Shown here one piece after another: positions 1 to 9,964 of a stretch of DNA of 64,000 nt (the stretch's first letter is position 1; every line of letters begins with the position of its first letter). Location of the stretch: the NCBI RefSeq assembly GCF_001414055.1, contig NZ_CP013002.1:3782001-3846000 (forward strand), in the 5' to 3' direction. The notes under the pieces are model-generated. The model saw nothing but the letters and a program-made list of their open reading frames with translations. It was not told the origin of the DNA and searched no databases. Both the position numbers and the translations under genes were made by a program. The DNA is from Caulobacter henricii. GTDB lineage: Bacteria > Pseudomonadota > Alphaproteobacteria > Caulobacterales > Caulobacteraceae.

Positions 1-1
1 G

Positions 2-82
2 CTCAGCTATTCCTTGCCCGACACGGACCAGATCGAGGACGGCGTGGCGCGGCTGGCGCGGCTGATCGGGCGGATGACCTAG
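2..82 (+). CDS. C-terminal end of a PLP-dependent aminotransferase (partial)
   Basis: Only the last 26 codons are inside the window, ending in TAG. The peptide begins LSYSLPDTDQIEDGVARLAR and looks like the C-terminal tail of fold-type I aminotransferases (class I/II or MocR type), where a short strand of the form RLSY/RLSF is followed by an acidic helix 'xxIxEGVxRLAxxL'. No catalytic residues are visible. Its stop codon overlaps the stop codon of the convergent TraB/GumN gene by two bases. The family call rests on tail similarity only and could be wrong. Confidence 0.45.
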   Translation, partial: LSYSLPDTDQIEDGVARLARLIGRMT

Positions 83-1053
83 TCCGGCGGTGAGGTCACC
101 GTGGCCCCGGTTGCCTTCAGCTGGTCCAGCACGCCATTGGCCGGAAGCAGGACAGCCAGGTCGACCACCGCCACCGTAACGCCCGGACGGCTCAGGGCGC
201 TCGACAAGGCACCCGCCGACTGGCCGATCTGCTGCTCCAGAAGCTTGCCGCCCCCGGGTGATCGCAGCAGGCAGCGCTGGGCGGCACTGGCCGAATAGCG
301 GGCGCGGACGCTGGCCAGATCGCCCCGCGCCCAGTCGAAACCGATCGTGGTGGGCCGGCCGCCGTCATATTCCAGCTCGTCCAGAGCATCGCGCAGACAG
401 GCCAGCTGGGCGTCCCTCGACAGCTTGCCGGCGGCGCTGACCACCGCGCTCATGCGGTACTGGCCCATGGCCTTGATCCGGACCTTGCGGGCCCTCGCCA
501 TCCGCTCGATCGTGCTGACCGGCTTGGCTTCGGAGAGCCCGGCAGCCTGGCGGAAGTCCGACAGCAGCAGGAAACCGGCGATGGCTGGCTGCCAGCCCTT
601 GTACTCGCCGGCGCCTTTCTTCGCCCGGGTGCGGCCCGAAATGAAGCGGGCCTTCAGGTCAGGGGGCAAGCCATCCTCCAACCTTTCGCCCAGGCCCTGA
701 CGCAGACCGGCGCCGCCTTTCAGAACGAAGCCCGCGATCTGGCCCGGACCGACCGAGGCCCTGGGCGGGATCAGCAGCAGATCGGCCTGGTCCAGAGCCC
801 GCTCCAGGCGCGGGCTTTTCCAGGCCAGTTGATGGGGCAGGGGAACGGCGGAGCCGACCACATAGAGCCGGGCCTCGCCCTTCTGGACCAGCCAGACGGC
901 CGGTCCGGGTGCCCGGGCCACGACCAGAAGTTCCTCAACCACGGCACTGCCGGGATCTTCCGGGGCGAGGCCAGGCTCAACGGTCTGGGCGTGGGCGACG
1001 GCTGACAGCGCGAAAAACACGATCGCGGTGAGAGTGGACTTCACGGACGCCAT
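79..1053 (-). CDS. TraB/GumN family protein, exported
   Basis: The 324-residue product starts with a Sec-type signal peptide (MASVKSTLTAIVFFALSAVAHA) and continues into a TraB/GumN domain, recognisable from the 'VWLVQKGEARLYVVGSAVPLP' strand pair near residue 55-75 and the later helical repeat with a pair of cysteines. In the family the motif reads LYLLGSxHxLP; here the His is replaced by Val-Pro, so the putative metal or catalytic site may be degenerate. Family members are periplasmic and of uncertain, possibly proteolytic, function. I chose the ATG at 1053 because the signal peptide begins there and AAGGTGAC sits just upstream; the reading frame extends further without signal-like sequence. 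It lies 94 bp downstream of the M3 peptidase on the same strand, separated by a hairpin repeat. Confidence 0.8.
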   Translation of the reverse strand: MASVKSTLTAIVFFALSAVAHAQTVEPGLAPEDPGSAVVEELLVVARAPGPAVWLVQKGEARLYVVGSAVPLPHQLAWKSPRLERALDQADLLLIPPRASVGPGQIAGFVLKGGAGLRQGLGERLEDGLPPDLKARFISGRTRAKKGAGEYKGWQPAIAGFLLLSDFRQAAGLSEAKPVSTIERMARARKVRIKAMGQYRMSAVVSAAGKLSRDAQLACLRDALDELEYDGGRPTTIGFDWARGDLASVRARYSASAAQRCLLRSPGGGKLLEQQIGQSAGALSSALSRPGVTVAVVDLAVLLPANGVLDQLKATGATVTSPPD

Positions 1054-1080
1054 GTCACCTTCGCAGTCAACAAACTCAAT

Positions 1081-1124
1081 CCTGTCATCCCGGATAGCCT
1101 CTGCGAGGCTTCCGGGATGACAGG
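1081..1124. repeat. 44-bp imperfect palindrome (REP-like hairpin)
   Basis: The outer arms are perfect 14-mers (1081-1094 and 1111-1124), and the inner six bases on each side also pair around a TGC loop, with a one-base bulge. It lies between the M3 peptidase stop and the TraB/GumN start, so the transcript of that gene pair would carry the hairpin. No T tract follows on either strand, so it looks more like a dispersed palindromic repeat than an intrinsic terminator. Confidence 0.75.
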
Positions 1125-1147
1125 CTTTTGGGCTCTGAGTGCGGAGC

Positions 1148-3274
1148 CTAGGCTCCCGGCGGCACCGGGAAGCCACGGTTGCGCATCAGGGCACCGATCT
1201 TCACGTCGCGGCCGCGGAAGGCCTTGAACTGGTCGACCGGATCGACCGAGTTGCCCTTGGACATGATGGTGGCGATCAGCCTCTGGCCGGTGGGCTTGTC
1301 GTAGAAGCCGCCAGGGGCCTCCTTGAAGGCCTCGGCGACATCCGCCGTCAGGGTGTCGGACCACAGATAGCTGTAATAGCCCGCCGAATAGCCGTCGCCG
1401 GAGAAGACGTGGCCAAATTGCGGGGTGCGATGGCGCATGACGATCTCCTTGGGCATGCCCAGCTTCGTCAGCTCATCGCGCTCGAAGGCGTCCGGGTCGA
1501 TGGCGACGTCACCGGCCAAGTGCAGCTTCATGTCGATCAGGGCGCTGGCCAGATATTCGGTGGTGTCGAAGCCCTGGTTGAAGGTGTCGGCCGCCTTGAT
1601 CTTGTCCACCAGGGCCAGGGGGATCGGCTCCCCGGTCTTGTAGTGGACGCAGAACTTGCTCAGCACCTGCGGGGTCGGCAGCCAGTGCTCGTTCAGCTGG
1701 CTGGGGAACTCCACATAGTCGCGGGCGACATTGGTGCCCGACACCGACGGATAGGTGGCATTGGCGTTGAGGCCATGGATGGCGTGGCCAAACTCGTGGA
1801 ACAGGGTGGTGGCGTCGTCCCAGGAGATCAGCACCGGCTCGCCCGGCGCACCCTTGATGAAGTTGGAATTGTTGGAGACGATCGTGGTGATCTCGCCCCG
1901 GAACCGCTCCTGGGTCCGGTAGGCGTTCATCCACGCGCCCGAGCGCTTGCCCGGCCGGGCATAGGGATCGAAGTACCACAGTCCCACATGCTTGCCGGCG
2001 CGGGTCACCTCATAGACGGTGATGTCCTCGTGATAGACCGGCAGGCCTTCGACCTTCTTGTACTCGAAGCCATAGACCTCGCCCGAGGCCCAGAACATCG
2101 CCTCGCGCAGCTTGTCCAGCTGCATGTACGGCTTCACCTCGTTCATATCGAGGTCGTACTTGGCCTTGCGGACCTTCTCGGCATAGTAGCGATAGTCCCA
2201 GGGCGCGATCTTGAAGCCGCCCTTTTCAGCGTCGACGATGGCCTGCATGGCCGCCACATCGATGGCCACCTGGGCGATGGCCGGCTTCCACACCGCCTCC
2301 ATCAGGGCCATGGCCTTGTCCGGCGTCTTGGCCATGGCGTTTTCCAGGCGCCAGTGGGCGTGGGTCTTGTAGCCCAGCAGCCTGGCGCGCTCGACGCGCA
2401 GCTTCAGGATCTTGGCGATCAGGCCGTTATTGTCAGTGGCCCCGCCGTTGTCGCCGCGATTAACGAAGGCCTTCCAGACCTTTTCGCGGGTGGCGCGCAC
2501 CGGCGAATAGGTCAGGTAGGGGTCAACGCTGGAGCGGGTGTTGACGATGATGAACTTGCCCTCGAGCTTGCGCTGGGCGGCGCTGGAGGCGGCATTGGCC
2601 TTCAGCGAGTCCGGCAGACCGACCAGGTCGGCTTCGCTGAGTTCGATATAGGTGTTCTCGTCGGCCAGCAGGTTCTGGCTGAACTTGGTGAAATAGCCGG
2701 CCATTTCGGTGTTGATCGCCGCAACCCGGGCCTTGGCGGCGGCGTCGAGCTTGGCCCCGGCCCGCACGAAATTGGTGTAGTAGATCCACAGCACGCGCTG
2801 CTGCTCGGGCGTCAGCTTGGCCTTCTCCGGCGAGGTATAGACCGCCTCGATGCGTTTGAAGAGCGCGGCGTTCTGGGTGATCTTGTCGCCCAGGCTGGCC
2901 AGCTTGGTGTCCAGCTCTTCCTCGACCACCTGGAACTCGGGCGTGCTCAGATTGCCGCCCCAGATGCCGTAGAAACAATAGAAGTCCGACAGGGCCCGGC
3001 CGCTGTCTTCCAGGGCGGCGATGGTGTTTTCAAAGGTCGGCGCGGCCGGATTGGCGGCGATGGCGTCGATTTCGGCCAGGTTCTTGGCCATGGCGACCTC
3101 GGCCGCCGGCTTGAAGTCGGCGACCTTGACCTTGTCAAAGGCCGGGACGCCGCCGAAGGGGCCGGTCCACTTGGCCAGAAGGGGATTGCCGTCTGCGGCC
3201 AGGGCGAAGCTCGGATTCAGGGTGGCGGCGACGCCGGTGGCGGCCGCTGAGGCAAGAAAGGTTCGACGTTGCAC
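1148..3274 (-). CDS. dcp: M3 family peptidyl-dipeptidase (Dcp-like), Tat-exported
   Basis: This 708-residue zinc metallopeptidase belongs to family M3 (Dcp/oligopeptidase A group) and removes dipeptides from peptide C-termini. The zinc motif HEFGH (inside TTLFHEFGHAIHGL) lies near residue 490, with the third ligand Glu expected in the following helix. Length fits the family (about 680-720). The N-terminus, MQRRTFLASAAATGVAA, has a twin-arginine pair and a hydrophobic stretch ending in ALA, so export by Tat to the periplasm is likely. Periplasmic Dcp homologues are common in Caulobacteraceae. It reads into the TraB/GumN gene and is divergent from murI, with 136 bp between the two starts. Confidence 0.93.
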   Translation of the reverse strand: MQRRTFLASAAATGVAATLNPSFALAADGNPLLAKWTGPFGGVPAFDKVKVADFKPAAEVAMAKNLAEIDAIAANPAAPTFENTIAALEDSGRALSDFYCFYGIWGGNLSTPEFQVVEEELDTKLASLGDKITQNAALFKRIEAVYTSPEKAKLTPEQQRVLWIYYTNFVRAGAKLDAAAKARVAAINTEMAGYFTKFSQNLLADENTYIELSEADLVGLPDSLKANAASSAAQRKLEGKFIIVNTRSSVDPYLTYSPVRATREKVWKAFVNRGDNGGATDNNGLIAKILKLRVERARLLGYKTHAHWRLENAMAKTPDKAMALMEAVWKPAIAQVAIDVAAMQAIVDAEKGGFKIAPWDYRYYAEKVRKAKYDLDMNEVKPYMQLDKLREAMFWASGEVYGFEYKKVEGLPVYHEDITVYEVTRAGKHVGLWYFDPYARPGKRSGAWMNAYRTQERFRGEITTIVSNNSNFIKGAPGEPVLISWDDATTLFHEFGHAIHGLNANATYPSVSGTNVARDYVEFPSQLNEHWLPTPQVLSKFCVHYKTGEPIPLALVDKIKAADTFNQGFDTTEYLASALIDMKLHLAGDVAIDPDAFERDELTKLGMPKEIVMRHRTPQFGHVFSGDGYSAGYYSYLWSDTLTADVAEAFKEAPGGFYDKPTGQRLIATIMSKGNSVDPVDQFKAFRGRDVKIGALMRNRGFPVPPGA

Positions 3275-3410
3275 GGAAGATCTCCGGTGAAGGTGTTGTC
3301 GCGACCGTAGGCCAGCCGGAAGGCGGCGTCACATGACAGGACCGTAACCTTTGATGCGACCGAATTGCGGCGGCGTGGACGAACCGTTCGGCGGAGGCTA
3401 AACCACCCCC

Positions 3411-4262
3411 ATGTCCATCGGCGTCTTTGACTCTGGCGTGGGCGGCCTCTCGGTCCACCGCGCCCTCGTACAACGCCTCCCGCAGGCGGATTTCACCTAT
3501 CTGGCTGATCAGGCCAACGCGCCCTATGGCGGTCGGACCGGCGAAGAAATCGTCGACCTGACCCGCGCAGGCTGCGAGCGGCTGTTCGATCGCGGGGCCA
3601 ATCTGGTCGTTCTGGCCTGCAACACCGCCAGCGCCATCGCCCTGCGCCGCCTGCAGCAGACCTGGCTGCCCGGCTATCGCAAGGCCCTGGGCCGGCCGGT
3701 CAATATTCTCGGCATCATCGTGCCGACCATCGAGGCGGCCACCGGCCTGCCCTGGGAGCACGAGGCCGAGCGCCGCGGCGACAAGGTGGAACAGCTGGAT
3801 GTGCTGGGCGTGTTCTCAACCCCGGCCACGGCTCGCTCGCGCGTCTACGAGATCGAGATCGACAAGCGCAAACAGGACCTGGCGGTGTTTTCCCAGCCCT
3901 GCGGCGACCTGGTGCCGATGATCGAGGCCGACGCCGGTGTGGTCGAACTGGCCAAGGCCGTCGAGGCCCATGTCGAGGCCCTGAAGACCCGCATAGGTCG
4001 CTACCCGCACCGGGTGGTGCTGGGCTGCACCCACTACGAGATCATCGCCGACATTTTCCGGGCAGCCCTGCCGGCCGGAACCCCGCTGATCCAGCAGCCG
4101 GCCGCCACGGCCGATGCCCTGGAGCTTTATCTGGAACGTCATCCGGAGCTGGATCCGGGGACCGGCGGGTCGCGCCTGTTCCTGACGACCGGCGCACCGG
4201 GCCCGCAGAACGGCCTGGTCGAAAGCTTCTGGGGTGGCCCGCTGAGGTTTGAGGCGGCTTAA
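3411..4262 (+). CDS. murI: Glutamate racemase
   Basis: The enzyme interconverts L- and D-glutamate for peptidoglycan in the cytoplasm. The start MSIGVFDSGVGGLSV is the family signature. The two catalytic cysteines are visible: Cys70 in LACNTAS and Cys206 in VLGCTHYE. At 283 residues it is of normal length. Compared with short MurI proteins it has an extra charged stretch near residues 115-130 (EHEAERRGDKVEQ). The TAA stop overlaps that of the convergent LytTR gene by two bases (four-base overlap of the reading frames). Confidence 0.96.
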   Translation: MSIGVFDSGVGGLSVHRALVQRLPQADFTYLADQANAPYGGRTGEEIVDLTRAGCERLFDRGANLVVLACNTASAIALRRLQQTWLPGYRKALGRPVNILGIIVPTIEAATGLPWEHEAERRGDKVEQLDVLGVFSTPATARSRVYEIEIDKRKQDLAVFSQPCGDLVPMIEADAGVVELAKAVEAHVEALKTRIGRYPHRVVLGCTHYEIIADIFRAALPAGTPLIQQPAATADALELYLERHPELDPGTGGSRLFLTTGAPGPQNGLVESFWGGPLRFEAA

Positions 4263-5689
4263 ACGCTCCGGGCGATGGAGGAGATCTCCAGGGCCTCCCG
4301 CAAGGCAGGCTGCCGCGAGCGGCTGACGGGTAGGGGCGGACCCTCGCTGAAATGCAGTCTCCAGCTCGTGCCGTCACGCTCCAGGCGCTGGACATGGGCG
4401 AGGTTGGCGATCACCGAGCGATGGATGCGCAGGAAGCCGGGCGGCAGTTGCGACTGCAGGCCCTCGAGGCGGGCGGCATGCAGCAGGCTGCGCCCCCCGA
4501 CCATCCGCAGCTCGACATAGTCGTCCGCCCCCACCACGGCCAGGATCTCGGCCAGGGGAGCCAGTTCGACACCGCGCGCCGAGGCTACGGTCAGGCGATC
4601 GGGAAGGCTGACGGCCTCGGTCAGGGCGGCTTCGCGGCCCCGGTCATCCCGACCCAGCCGCACCACCTCGACCATCAGCAAGGGCAGGACCAGACCGGCG
4701 GCGAGCAGGAAAAAGGATAGATCGGCCAGCCATTGCGGGAACCCGATGGCCAGGGCCAGGAAGAACGCCAGATAAGCCAGTGTCGGTCTCGCGCCCGGAC
4801 GACGGTCGCGTACACCGATCGCAGCCGGCACGGAAGCCAGGATCACCCCGGTCATCAGGGCCAGCACCGTCTTGACGTCAAAACCAGGCGCCAGGGCGGT
4901 AGCGCTGATGACAATCAGGGCCACACCGATCATCAGTCGGCTGGCCTTGGGCCAGTACCGCGCGGCCACATAGCTGACGAGCAGGACCGCAAAGGCCGCC
5001 GCCAGCCCCCAGATGGCGCTCATCCGCCAGGCGTGCAGGGGATAGGGATAGTTGAACAGGGCCCGCAGGCTTTCGACGATGGCCTGCAGGGCCGCGACTC
5101 CGGCCATGGCGGCCAGGACCAGGCTGGAGCCTGTGCGGCGCATGGCATGAATGACCCCGAAACCGAACGCCGCCGCAAGCAGCGTGCCGGCCGCCACAAA
5201 GGTGATCGCCAGGAGCGCGGTCCGCTGCGGATAGGGAAAGGGCCGTACGACCAAGGCGGTCATCGGGCCGTCAAACCTTAAGCCGCCATGGAAGGACGAC
5301 AGGCGCAGCACGAGGTCATTAGCACCGGGTCGCCAGGCCGTCTCACGGACCGGAAAGATCGCCTGGTATCGCCCGGGCACCTCGTCCTGCGCCGTTTGGG
5401 CGGGACGTCCGTTGGAGCCCAGCTGCCGGCTATTGAGCCAGACCTCCGACGAGGCGGCACCTGACACATAGACGGCACGGGCCCGGCTATCGTCGGGGGC
5501 CTTGATGGTGGCGCGGATCCACAGCTCCCGGCCCTGGGGGTCAACGACACCCTGGACCGGACGACAGTCGCTGAGCACAGGACCGCTCGGGCCCGCCACG
5601 CCCTGGCAGGCCTGCCATGACAGGGTCTGGGCCTGGGCGAGGGGCGCAAGGCCCGTCAGACAGAGGGTGAGGAGCAGGAGTCGCCACAT
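4259..5689 (-). CDS. Membrane-bound LytTR-type transcriptional regulator
   Basis: The 476-residue protein has a signal peptide (MWRLLLLTLCLTGLAPLAQA), a periplasmic domain of about 140 residues that resembles the 7TMR-DISM extracellular fold, seven or so transmembrane helices (about residues 165-350), and a C-terminal LytTR DNA-binding domain (about 375-470, with VGADDYVELR, LHAARLEGLQSQL and FLRIHRSVIANL). It is therefore a one-component sensor that could bind DNA while in the inner membrane. I start at the ATG at 5689, preceded by AAAGGGTGAG; the frame stays open upstream but carries no signal sequence. The ligand and targets cannot be read from the sequence. No autoinducing kinase lies next to it. 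Confidence 0.8.
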   Translation of the reverse strand: MWRLLLLTLCLTGLAPLAQAQTLSWQACQGVAGPSGPVLSDCRPVQGVVDPQGRELWIRATIKAPDDSRARAVYVSGAASSEVWLNSRQLGSNGRPAQTAQDEVPGRYQAIFPVRETAWRPGANDLVLRLSSFHGGLRFDGPMTALVVRPFPYPQRTALLAITFVAAGTLLAAAFGFGVIHAMRRTGSSLVLAAMAGVAALQAIVESLRALFNYPYPLHAWRMSAIWGLAAAFAVLLVSYVAARYWPKASRLMIGVALIVISATALAPGFDVKTVLALMTGVILASVPAAIGVRDRRPGARPTLAYLAFFLALAIGFPQWLADLSFFLLAAGLVLPLLMVEVVRLGRDDRGREAALTEAVSLPDRLTVASARGVELAPLAEILAVVGADDYVELRMVGGRSLLHAARLEGLQSQLPPGFLRIHRSVIANLAHVQRLERDGTSWRLHFSEGPPLPVSRSRQPALREALEISSIARSV

Positions 5690-5801
5690 GCTCACCCTTT
5701 TAGGGCGCCGCTCGCCGAGATGCGCCGCCATTCACCGATCAAGCGGCGCCATTGACCGAAGCGGCGTAGCAGGCCCCGGCCCGAACGGTTCAGCTGTCGC
5801 C

Positions 5802-7265
5802 ATGACCCAGACATCCCTTCATCGCCGCGCCCTGCTCGCCGCCGCCGGCCTCGCCTTTCCGGCCCTGGCCCTCGCCCAGACCATCGTGCCGCCCCCAGCT
5901 CCCGCTCCGAACCAGGCCGGTCCTTTCCGGTTCAAGGGCTGGCGGGGCCAGGACACCGAGGCCGAACGCGGCTTCTTCGAGGTTCCCGAAGATCGCCGTG
6001 ATCCCAAGTCGCGGAAGATCCGGCTGAGCTATGTTCGGTTCGCCTCGACAGCTGCAGAGCCCGGTCCGCCGATCATCTATCTGGCCGGTGGCCCCGGCGG
6101 CACGGCGACCCGCGCCCTGTCCGGACCGCGGTTTCCGATCATGATGGCCCTGCGCGAGTCGGCCGACGTCATCGCCTTCGACCAACGCGGAACCGGCCTG
6201 TCCAACCCTATCCCCGAGCGGCCGGCCTCGACGCGGCCGCCGCCGGTCCTGACGCAGGAGGGCCTGACCGCCTATCAGCGTGAAGAGTTGCAGTCCGCCT
6301 GGGCCGACTGGACCAGGGCCGGCGTGGCCATGAGCGGCTACAATACCGAACAGAACGCCGACGACATCGACGACCTGCGCCGGCATCTGGGTGCCGAGAA
6401 GATCGATCTCTGGGGCATCAGCTATGGCACCCACCTGGCCCTGAGCGTGCTCAAGCGGCACGGCGACCGGGTGAGCCGGGTGGCCCTGGCCAGCCTCGAG
6501 GGCCAGGACCAGACCGTAAAGCGGCCGGCGGCGATCGACGCCTTTCTGCGGCAGGTCGATGGCCTGCTGGCCGCCGATCCCGCCATCCGCCGGGCCATCC
6601 CCGACCTGCCGGCCCTGATGCGTCGGGTCCATTCCAGGCTCGACGCCACGCCCCTGACCCTGCCGACCACACTTAACGGTGCACCGGGTGAGTTGAAGCT
6701 GGGCGGCTTTGCCCTTCAGTTGATGGCTGGTGCCCTGATCGCCAATCCACAAACCCTGGTCATGCTGCCCGGGCTCTATCTGGCGCTCGATGCAGGCATG
6801 ACGGAGGTGCTGACGCCGTTTGCCGGCGAGTTCGCCAACAGTCTCGGCATTGCCGGCATGCCGGAGGCCATGGACCTCGCATCCGGGATATCGCCCGCCC
6901 GCCTGGCCCTGGTGCAGCGCGAGGCCAAGACCGCCGTTCTGGGCTTGGCGCTGAACTTCCCCGTGCCGCAACTGCTGGGCGTAATTCCGGGCATCGATCT
7001 GGGCGAGGCCTTCCGCGCCCCGCTCGTGATCGACCATCCTGCCCTGCTGATCGCCGGAACGCTGGACGGTCGCACGCCAATGTCCGAGCAGGACGAGGTT
7101 GCGGCCCAGTTCCGGCGTAAGGCCCGGGTGACCGTCGAGAATGCCGGCCACAATGTCTTTGAGGCCCATCCCGACGTCCAGGGCCTGATGGTCCGCTTCT
7201 TCCGCGGCGAACCCGTCGGCGATACCCGGCTGAGCCTGCCGCCACCGACCTTCAAGCTGGGCTGA
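5802..7265 (+). CDS. Exported alpha/beta hydrolase with TAP-like C-terminus
   Basis: The 487-residue protein begins [19 protein letters not shown], a signal peptide with a possible twin-arginine-like HRRA. The mature part is an alpha/beta hydrolase of the proline iminopeptidase / tripeptidyl aminopeptidase (SCO7095-like) type. Evidence is LAGGPGGTA for the oxyanion loop, the nucleophile elbow GISYGTH (Ser near residue 208), the acid in AGTLDGRTP, and the His in ENAGHNVF near the end. The family hydrolyses N-terminal residues from peptides or ester substrates. The frame is open 100 codons upstream over the antisense of the LytTR gene; I start at the signal peptide. The gene is divergent from the LytTR regulator. 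Confidence 0.85.
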   Translation: MTQTSLHRRALLAAAGLAFPALALAQTIVPPPAPAPNQAGPFRFKGWRGQDTEAERGFFEVPEDRRDPKSRKIRLSYVRFASTAAEPGPPIIYLAGGPGGTATRALSGPRFPIMMALRESADVIAFDQRGTGLSNPIPERPASTRPPPVLTQEGLTAYQREELQSAWADWTRAGVAMSGYNTEQNADDIDDLRRHLGAEKIDLWGISYGTHLALSVLKRHGDRVSRVALASLEGQDQTVKRPAAIDAFLRQVDGLLAADPAIRRAIPDLPALMRRVHSRLDATPLTLPTTLNGAPGELKLGGFALQLMAGALIANPQTLVMLPGLYLALDAGMTEVLTPFAGEFANSLGIAGMPEAMDLASGISPARLALVQREAKTAVLGLALNFPVPQLLGVIPGIDLGEAFRAPLVIDHPALLIAGTLDGRTPMSEQDEVAAQFRRKARVTVENAGHNVFEAHPDVQGLMVRFFRGEPVGDTRLSLPPPTFKLG

Positions 7266-7313
7266 TTGCGCGCCGTCCGCCGCGACGTTCTGAATCGTCT
7301 CTGAACCAACGCC

Positions 7314-7328
7314 GTAAACGCCCCTTAA
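7314..7328 (+). promoter_or_regulatory. Weak CtrA-box-like site upstream of ftsK
   Basis: The sequence is GTAA-N7-TTAA followed by C, one base away from the CtrA consensus TTAA-N7-TTAA, 60 bp upstream of the ftsK start. One mismatch in a short motif makes this a weak call. Confidence 0.3.
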
Positions 7329-7387
7329 CCCTCTTGCGGCAAAAGATGCTGGTTCGAGCGTTCGATACCGGTGTTTCGGAGAGTTTC

Positions 7388-9796
7388 ATGGCGCGAGCAG
7401 CGCGGCGTACGGCGGCGGAGCTGTTCTGGGATGCGGTCCGCTACGGCTGGGCCCAGCCCTGGTCAGCCCGGTTCCGCGGCGGACTGGTTACGGTGATCGG
7501 TGGCGGTCTGCTGCTGGCCGTCGCCACCTATAATGCTGCCGATCCCAGCCTGAACGCCGCGACCGGCCAGGTCGCGACCAATGCCCTGGGTGGGCTCGGC
7601 GCGGCCGTGGCCGACATCCTGATGCAGTCGCTCGGCCTGTCGGGCTGGGGCGCGGCCCTGCTGATGCTGGTCTTCGGCGTGACCCGCGTCTCCCAGGCCG
7701 ATCCGGCGGCCGAGCGTCACGACCTGCGCCTGCGGGCCCTGGTCGGGACGATCGGCCTGCTGGCCCTGGCCGGCTTGCTGTCAGCCCCGCGCCCGCCGGC
7801 GGCCTGGCCGCTGGAAAAGGGTCTGGGCGGTTTCTGGGGCGACGGTCTGCTGCACCTGATCGCCGCCATCTTCAGCTTCGCCCGCCTGCCCGGAGCCCGC
7901 CTGCTGGCGGCCCTAGTCCTGGCCATCGGGGCCCTGATCGCCCTGGCCTATGCCATCGGGGTGCGCCGCTTCGATCCGGAAGCCATTGCCGTGGCCATCG
8001 GTGACGCCCTGCAGGCCCGCGACCATCCCGAGCCTGAACCCGCCCCGGCCGCTGCCAGGGCCCCCCGCGTCCGCAAGGCCGCCGAGGCGCCGGTCCAGGC
8101 CCGGCGTCCCGCCCGGCCCGAGGCCGAGACACCCGACCAGGCCTATACCCCGCCGCCGACGGTTGCGGACGACGAGGACGAGGCTCCCGTCCCGGTCCGG
8201 CCCCTGGCCATCGCCAAGCCCAAGTCCCTGCCCAAGGACAGCGGCCGCGAACAGCGCGAGCAGCAGAAGGCCTTCAATTTCAATGACGAAGGCGGCTTCC
8301 AGCTGCCGGAGCTGAATATGCTGGCCAAGGCCAAGCCGCGCTCGTCCGAGGTCGACGCCGCCGCCCTGCGCCAGAATGCCCGCCTGCTGGAAAGCGTGCT
8401 GGCCGAGTTCGGGGTCAAGGGCCAGATCGACCAGATCCGTCCCGGTCCTGTGGTCACCATGTACGAGCTGGTCCCGGCCCCGGGTGTGAAGACCGCCCGG
8501 GTCGTGGCCCTGGCCGACGACATTGCCCGTTCGATGAGCGTGATCTCATGCCGGGTGGCCGTGGCCCAGGGCCGCAACGCCATCGGCATCGAGATGCCCA
8601 ATTCCAAGCGCGAGACCGTCTATCTGCGCGACCTGCTGTCGAGCCATGACTACGACAAGGCCAGCTCGATCCTGCCCATGGCCCTGGGCGAAACCATCGG
8701 CGGCGAGCCCTATATCGCCGACCTGGCCAAGATGCCCCACCTGCTGATCGCCGGCACCACCGGCTCGGGCAAGTCGGTCGGCGTCAATGCCATGATCCTG
8801 TCGATCCTCTACAAGCTGCCGCCCGAGAAGTGCCGCTTCATCATGATCGACCCGAAGATGCTGGAACTCAGCGTCTATGACGGCATCCCGCACCTGCTGG
8901 CCCCGGTCGTCACCGATCCGAAGAAGGCCATTGTCGCCCTGAAATGGACCGTGCGCGAAATGGAGGACCGCTATCGGCGGATGTCCAAGATCGGCGTGCG
9001 CAATATCGGCGGCTATAATGAGAAGGCCAATGAGGCCCTCGAAAAGGGCGAGCACTTCGAGCGTACCGTCCAGACCGGCTTCGACGACGCCGGCCGGCCG
9101 ATCTACGAGACCGAGCAGATCCGTCCCGAGGCCATGCCCTATCTGGTCGTGGTCATCGACGAGGTCGCCGACCTGATGATGGTGGCCGGCAAGGACATCG
9201 AAGGCGCCGTCCAGCGCCTGGCCCAGATGGCCCGTGCCGCCGGCATCCACCTGATCATGGCCACCCAGCGTCCGTCGGTCGACGTGATCACCGGCACCAT
9301 CAAGGCCAATTTCCCGACCCGGATCAGCTTCCAGGTCACCTCGAAGATCGACGCCCGCACCATCCTCGGCGAGCAAGGCGCCGAACAGCTGCTGGGCCAG
9401 GGCGACATGCTCTACATGGCCGGCGGCGGTCGGGTCACCCGTCTGCACGGGCCGTTCGTCAGCGACGGCGAGGTCGAGGCCGTGGCCCGGTTCCTGCGCG
9501 ACCAGGGCACGCCCAACTATCTGGAAGAGGTCACCGCCGGCGGTGACGACGAGCAGGAAGAGGCCATCGAGGGCGCCTTCGCCGGCGAGGGCGGGGCCAA
9601 TGACCTCTACGACCACGCTGTCGCCGTGGTCACCCGCGACCGCAAGGCCTCGACCAGCTACATCCAGCGCCGCCTGCAGATCGGCTACAACCGCGCCGCC
9701 TCCCTGATGGAGCGGATGGAGAAGGAAGGCGTGGTCGGTGCCGCCAACCATGCCGGCAAGCGCGAGATCCTGGCCCCGCCGCCGCCGGGGCTTTGA
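7388..9796 (+). CDS. ftsK: DNA translocase FtsK
   Basis: This 802-residue protein couples septation to chromosome segregation: its membrane part sits at the division site and its motor pumps DNA towards dif. Visible parts are four transmembrane helices in about the first 200 residues, a Pro/Ala-rich linker of about 100 residues (210-310), the motor with Walker [13 protein letters not shown] near residue 455 and Walker [14 protein letters not shown], and the winged-helix gamma domain at the end (from DLYDHAVAV to KREIL) that reads KOPS. The linker is short compared with E. coli but usual for alphaproteobacteria. I start at the ATG at 7388 because GGAG precedes it and homologues start similarly; the frame is open 18 codons further upstream. 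Confidence 0.96.
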   Translation: MARAARRTAAELFWDAVRYGWAQPWSARFRGGLVTVIGGGLLLAVATYNAADPSLNAATGQVATNALGGLGAAVADILMQSLGLSGWGAALLMLVFGVTRVSQADPAAERHDLRLRALVGTIGLLALAGLLSAPRPPAAWPLEKGLGGFWGDGLLHLIAAIFSFARLPGARLLAALVLAIGALIALAYAIGVRRFDPEAIAVAIGDALQARDHPEPEPAPAAARAPRVRKAAEAPVQARRPARPEAETPDQAYTPPPTVADDEDEAPVPVRPLAIAKPKSLPKDSGREQREQQKAFNFNDEGGFQLPELNMLAKAKPRSSEVDAAALRQNARLLESVLAEFGVKGQIDQIRPGPVVTMYELVPAPGVKTARVVALADDIARSMSVISCRVAVAQGRNAIGIEMPNSKRETVYLRDLLSSHDYDKASSILPMALGETIGGEPYIADLAKMPHLLIAGTTGSGKSVGVNAMILSILYKLPPEKCRFIMIDPKMLELSVYDGIPHLLAPVVTDPKKAIVALKWTVREMEDRYRRMSKIGVRNIGGYNEKANEALEKGEHFERTVQTGFDDAGRPIYETEQIRPEAMPYLVVVIDEVADLMMVAGKDIEGAVQRLAQMARAAGIHLIMATQRPSVDVITGTIKANFPTRISFQVTSKIDARTILGEQGAEQLLGQGDMLYMAGGGRVTRLHGPFVSDGEVEAVARFLRDQGTPNYLEEVTAGGDDEQEEAIEGAFAGEGGANDLYDHAVAVVTRDRKASTSYIQRRLQIGYNRAASLMERMEKEGVVGAANHAGKREILAPPPPGL

Positions 9797-9810
9797 CCTA
9801 AAAATACTCC

Positions 9811-9937
9811 GATCTCCCCGGCGAAGGCCGGGGCCCAGATCGAACCCAGGGAGCTTGGCGCGCTTGGCTCCGTGCGCAGGCGCATCATCCCCAGACGCTC
9901 AGGCTGAATCTGGGCCCCGGCCTTCGCCGGGGAGATC
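9811..9937. repeat. Perfect 30-bp inverted repeat around 67 bp
   Basis: The arm at 9811-9840 is the exact reverse complement of the arm at 9908-9937. Each arm is itself a hairpin (CCCCGGC-GAA-GGCCGGGG type), a form that recurs in intergenic DNA of Caulobacterales and Sphingomonadales. It begins 14 bp after the ftsK stop. There is no gene inside. It could form a large cruciform or simply be two oppositely oriented REP units. Confidence 0.85.
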
Positions 9938-9964
9938 GGGGGGTGGGGTTGGCGTATGTGCCGA

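Noticed and set aside
1139..3250. 703-codon open frame on the plus strand opposite the M3 peptidase
   Set aside because: It is the shadow of a GC-rich gene: the product is Gly/His/Val-rich without recognisable domains, while the minus strand has a Tat signal and the HEFGH zinc motif.
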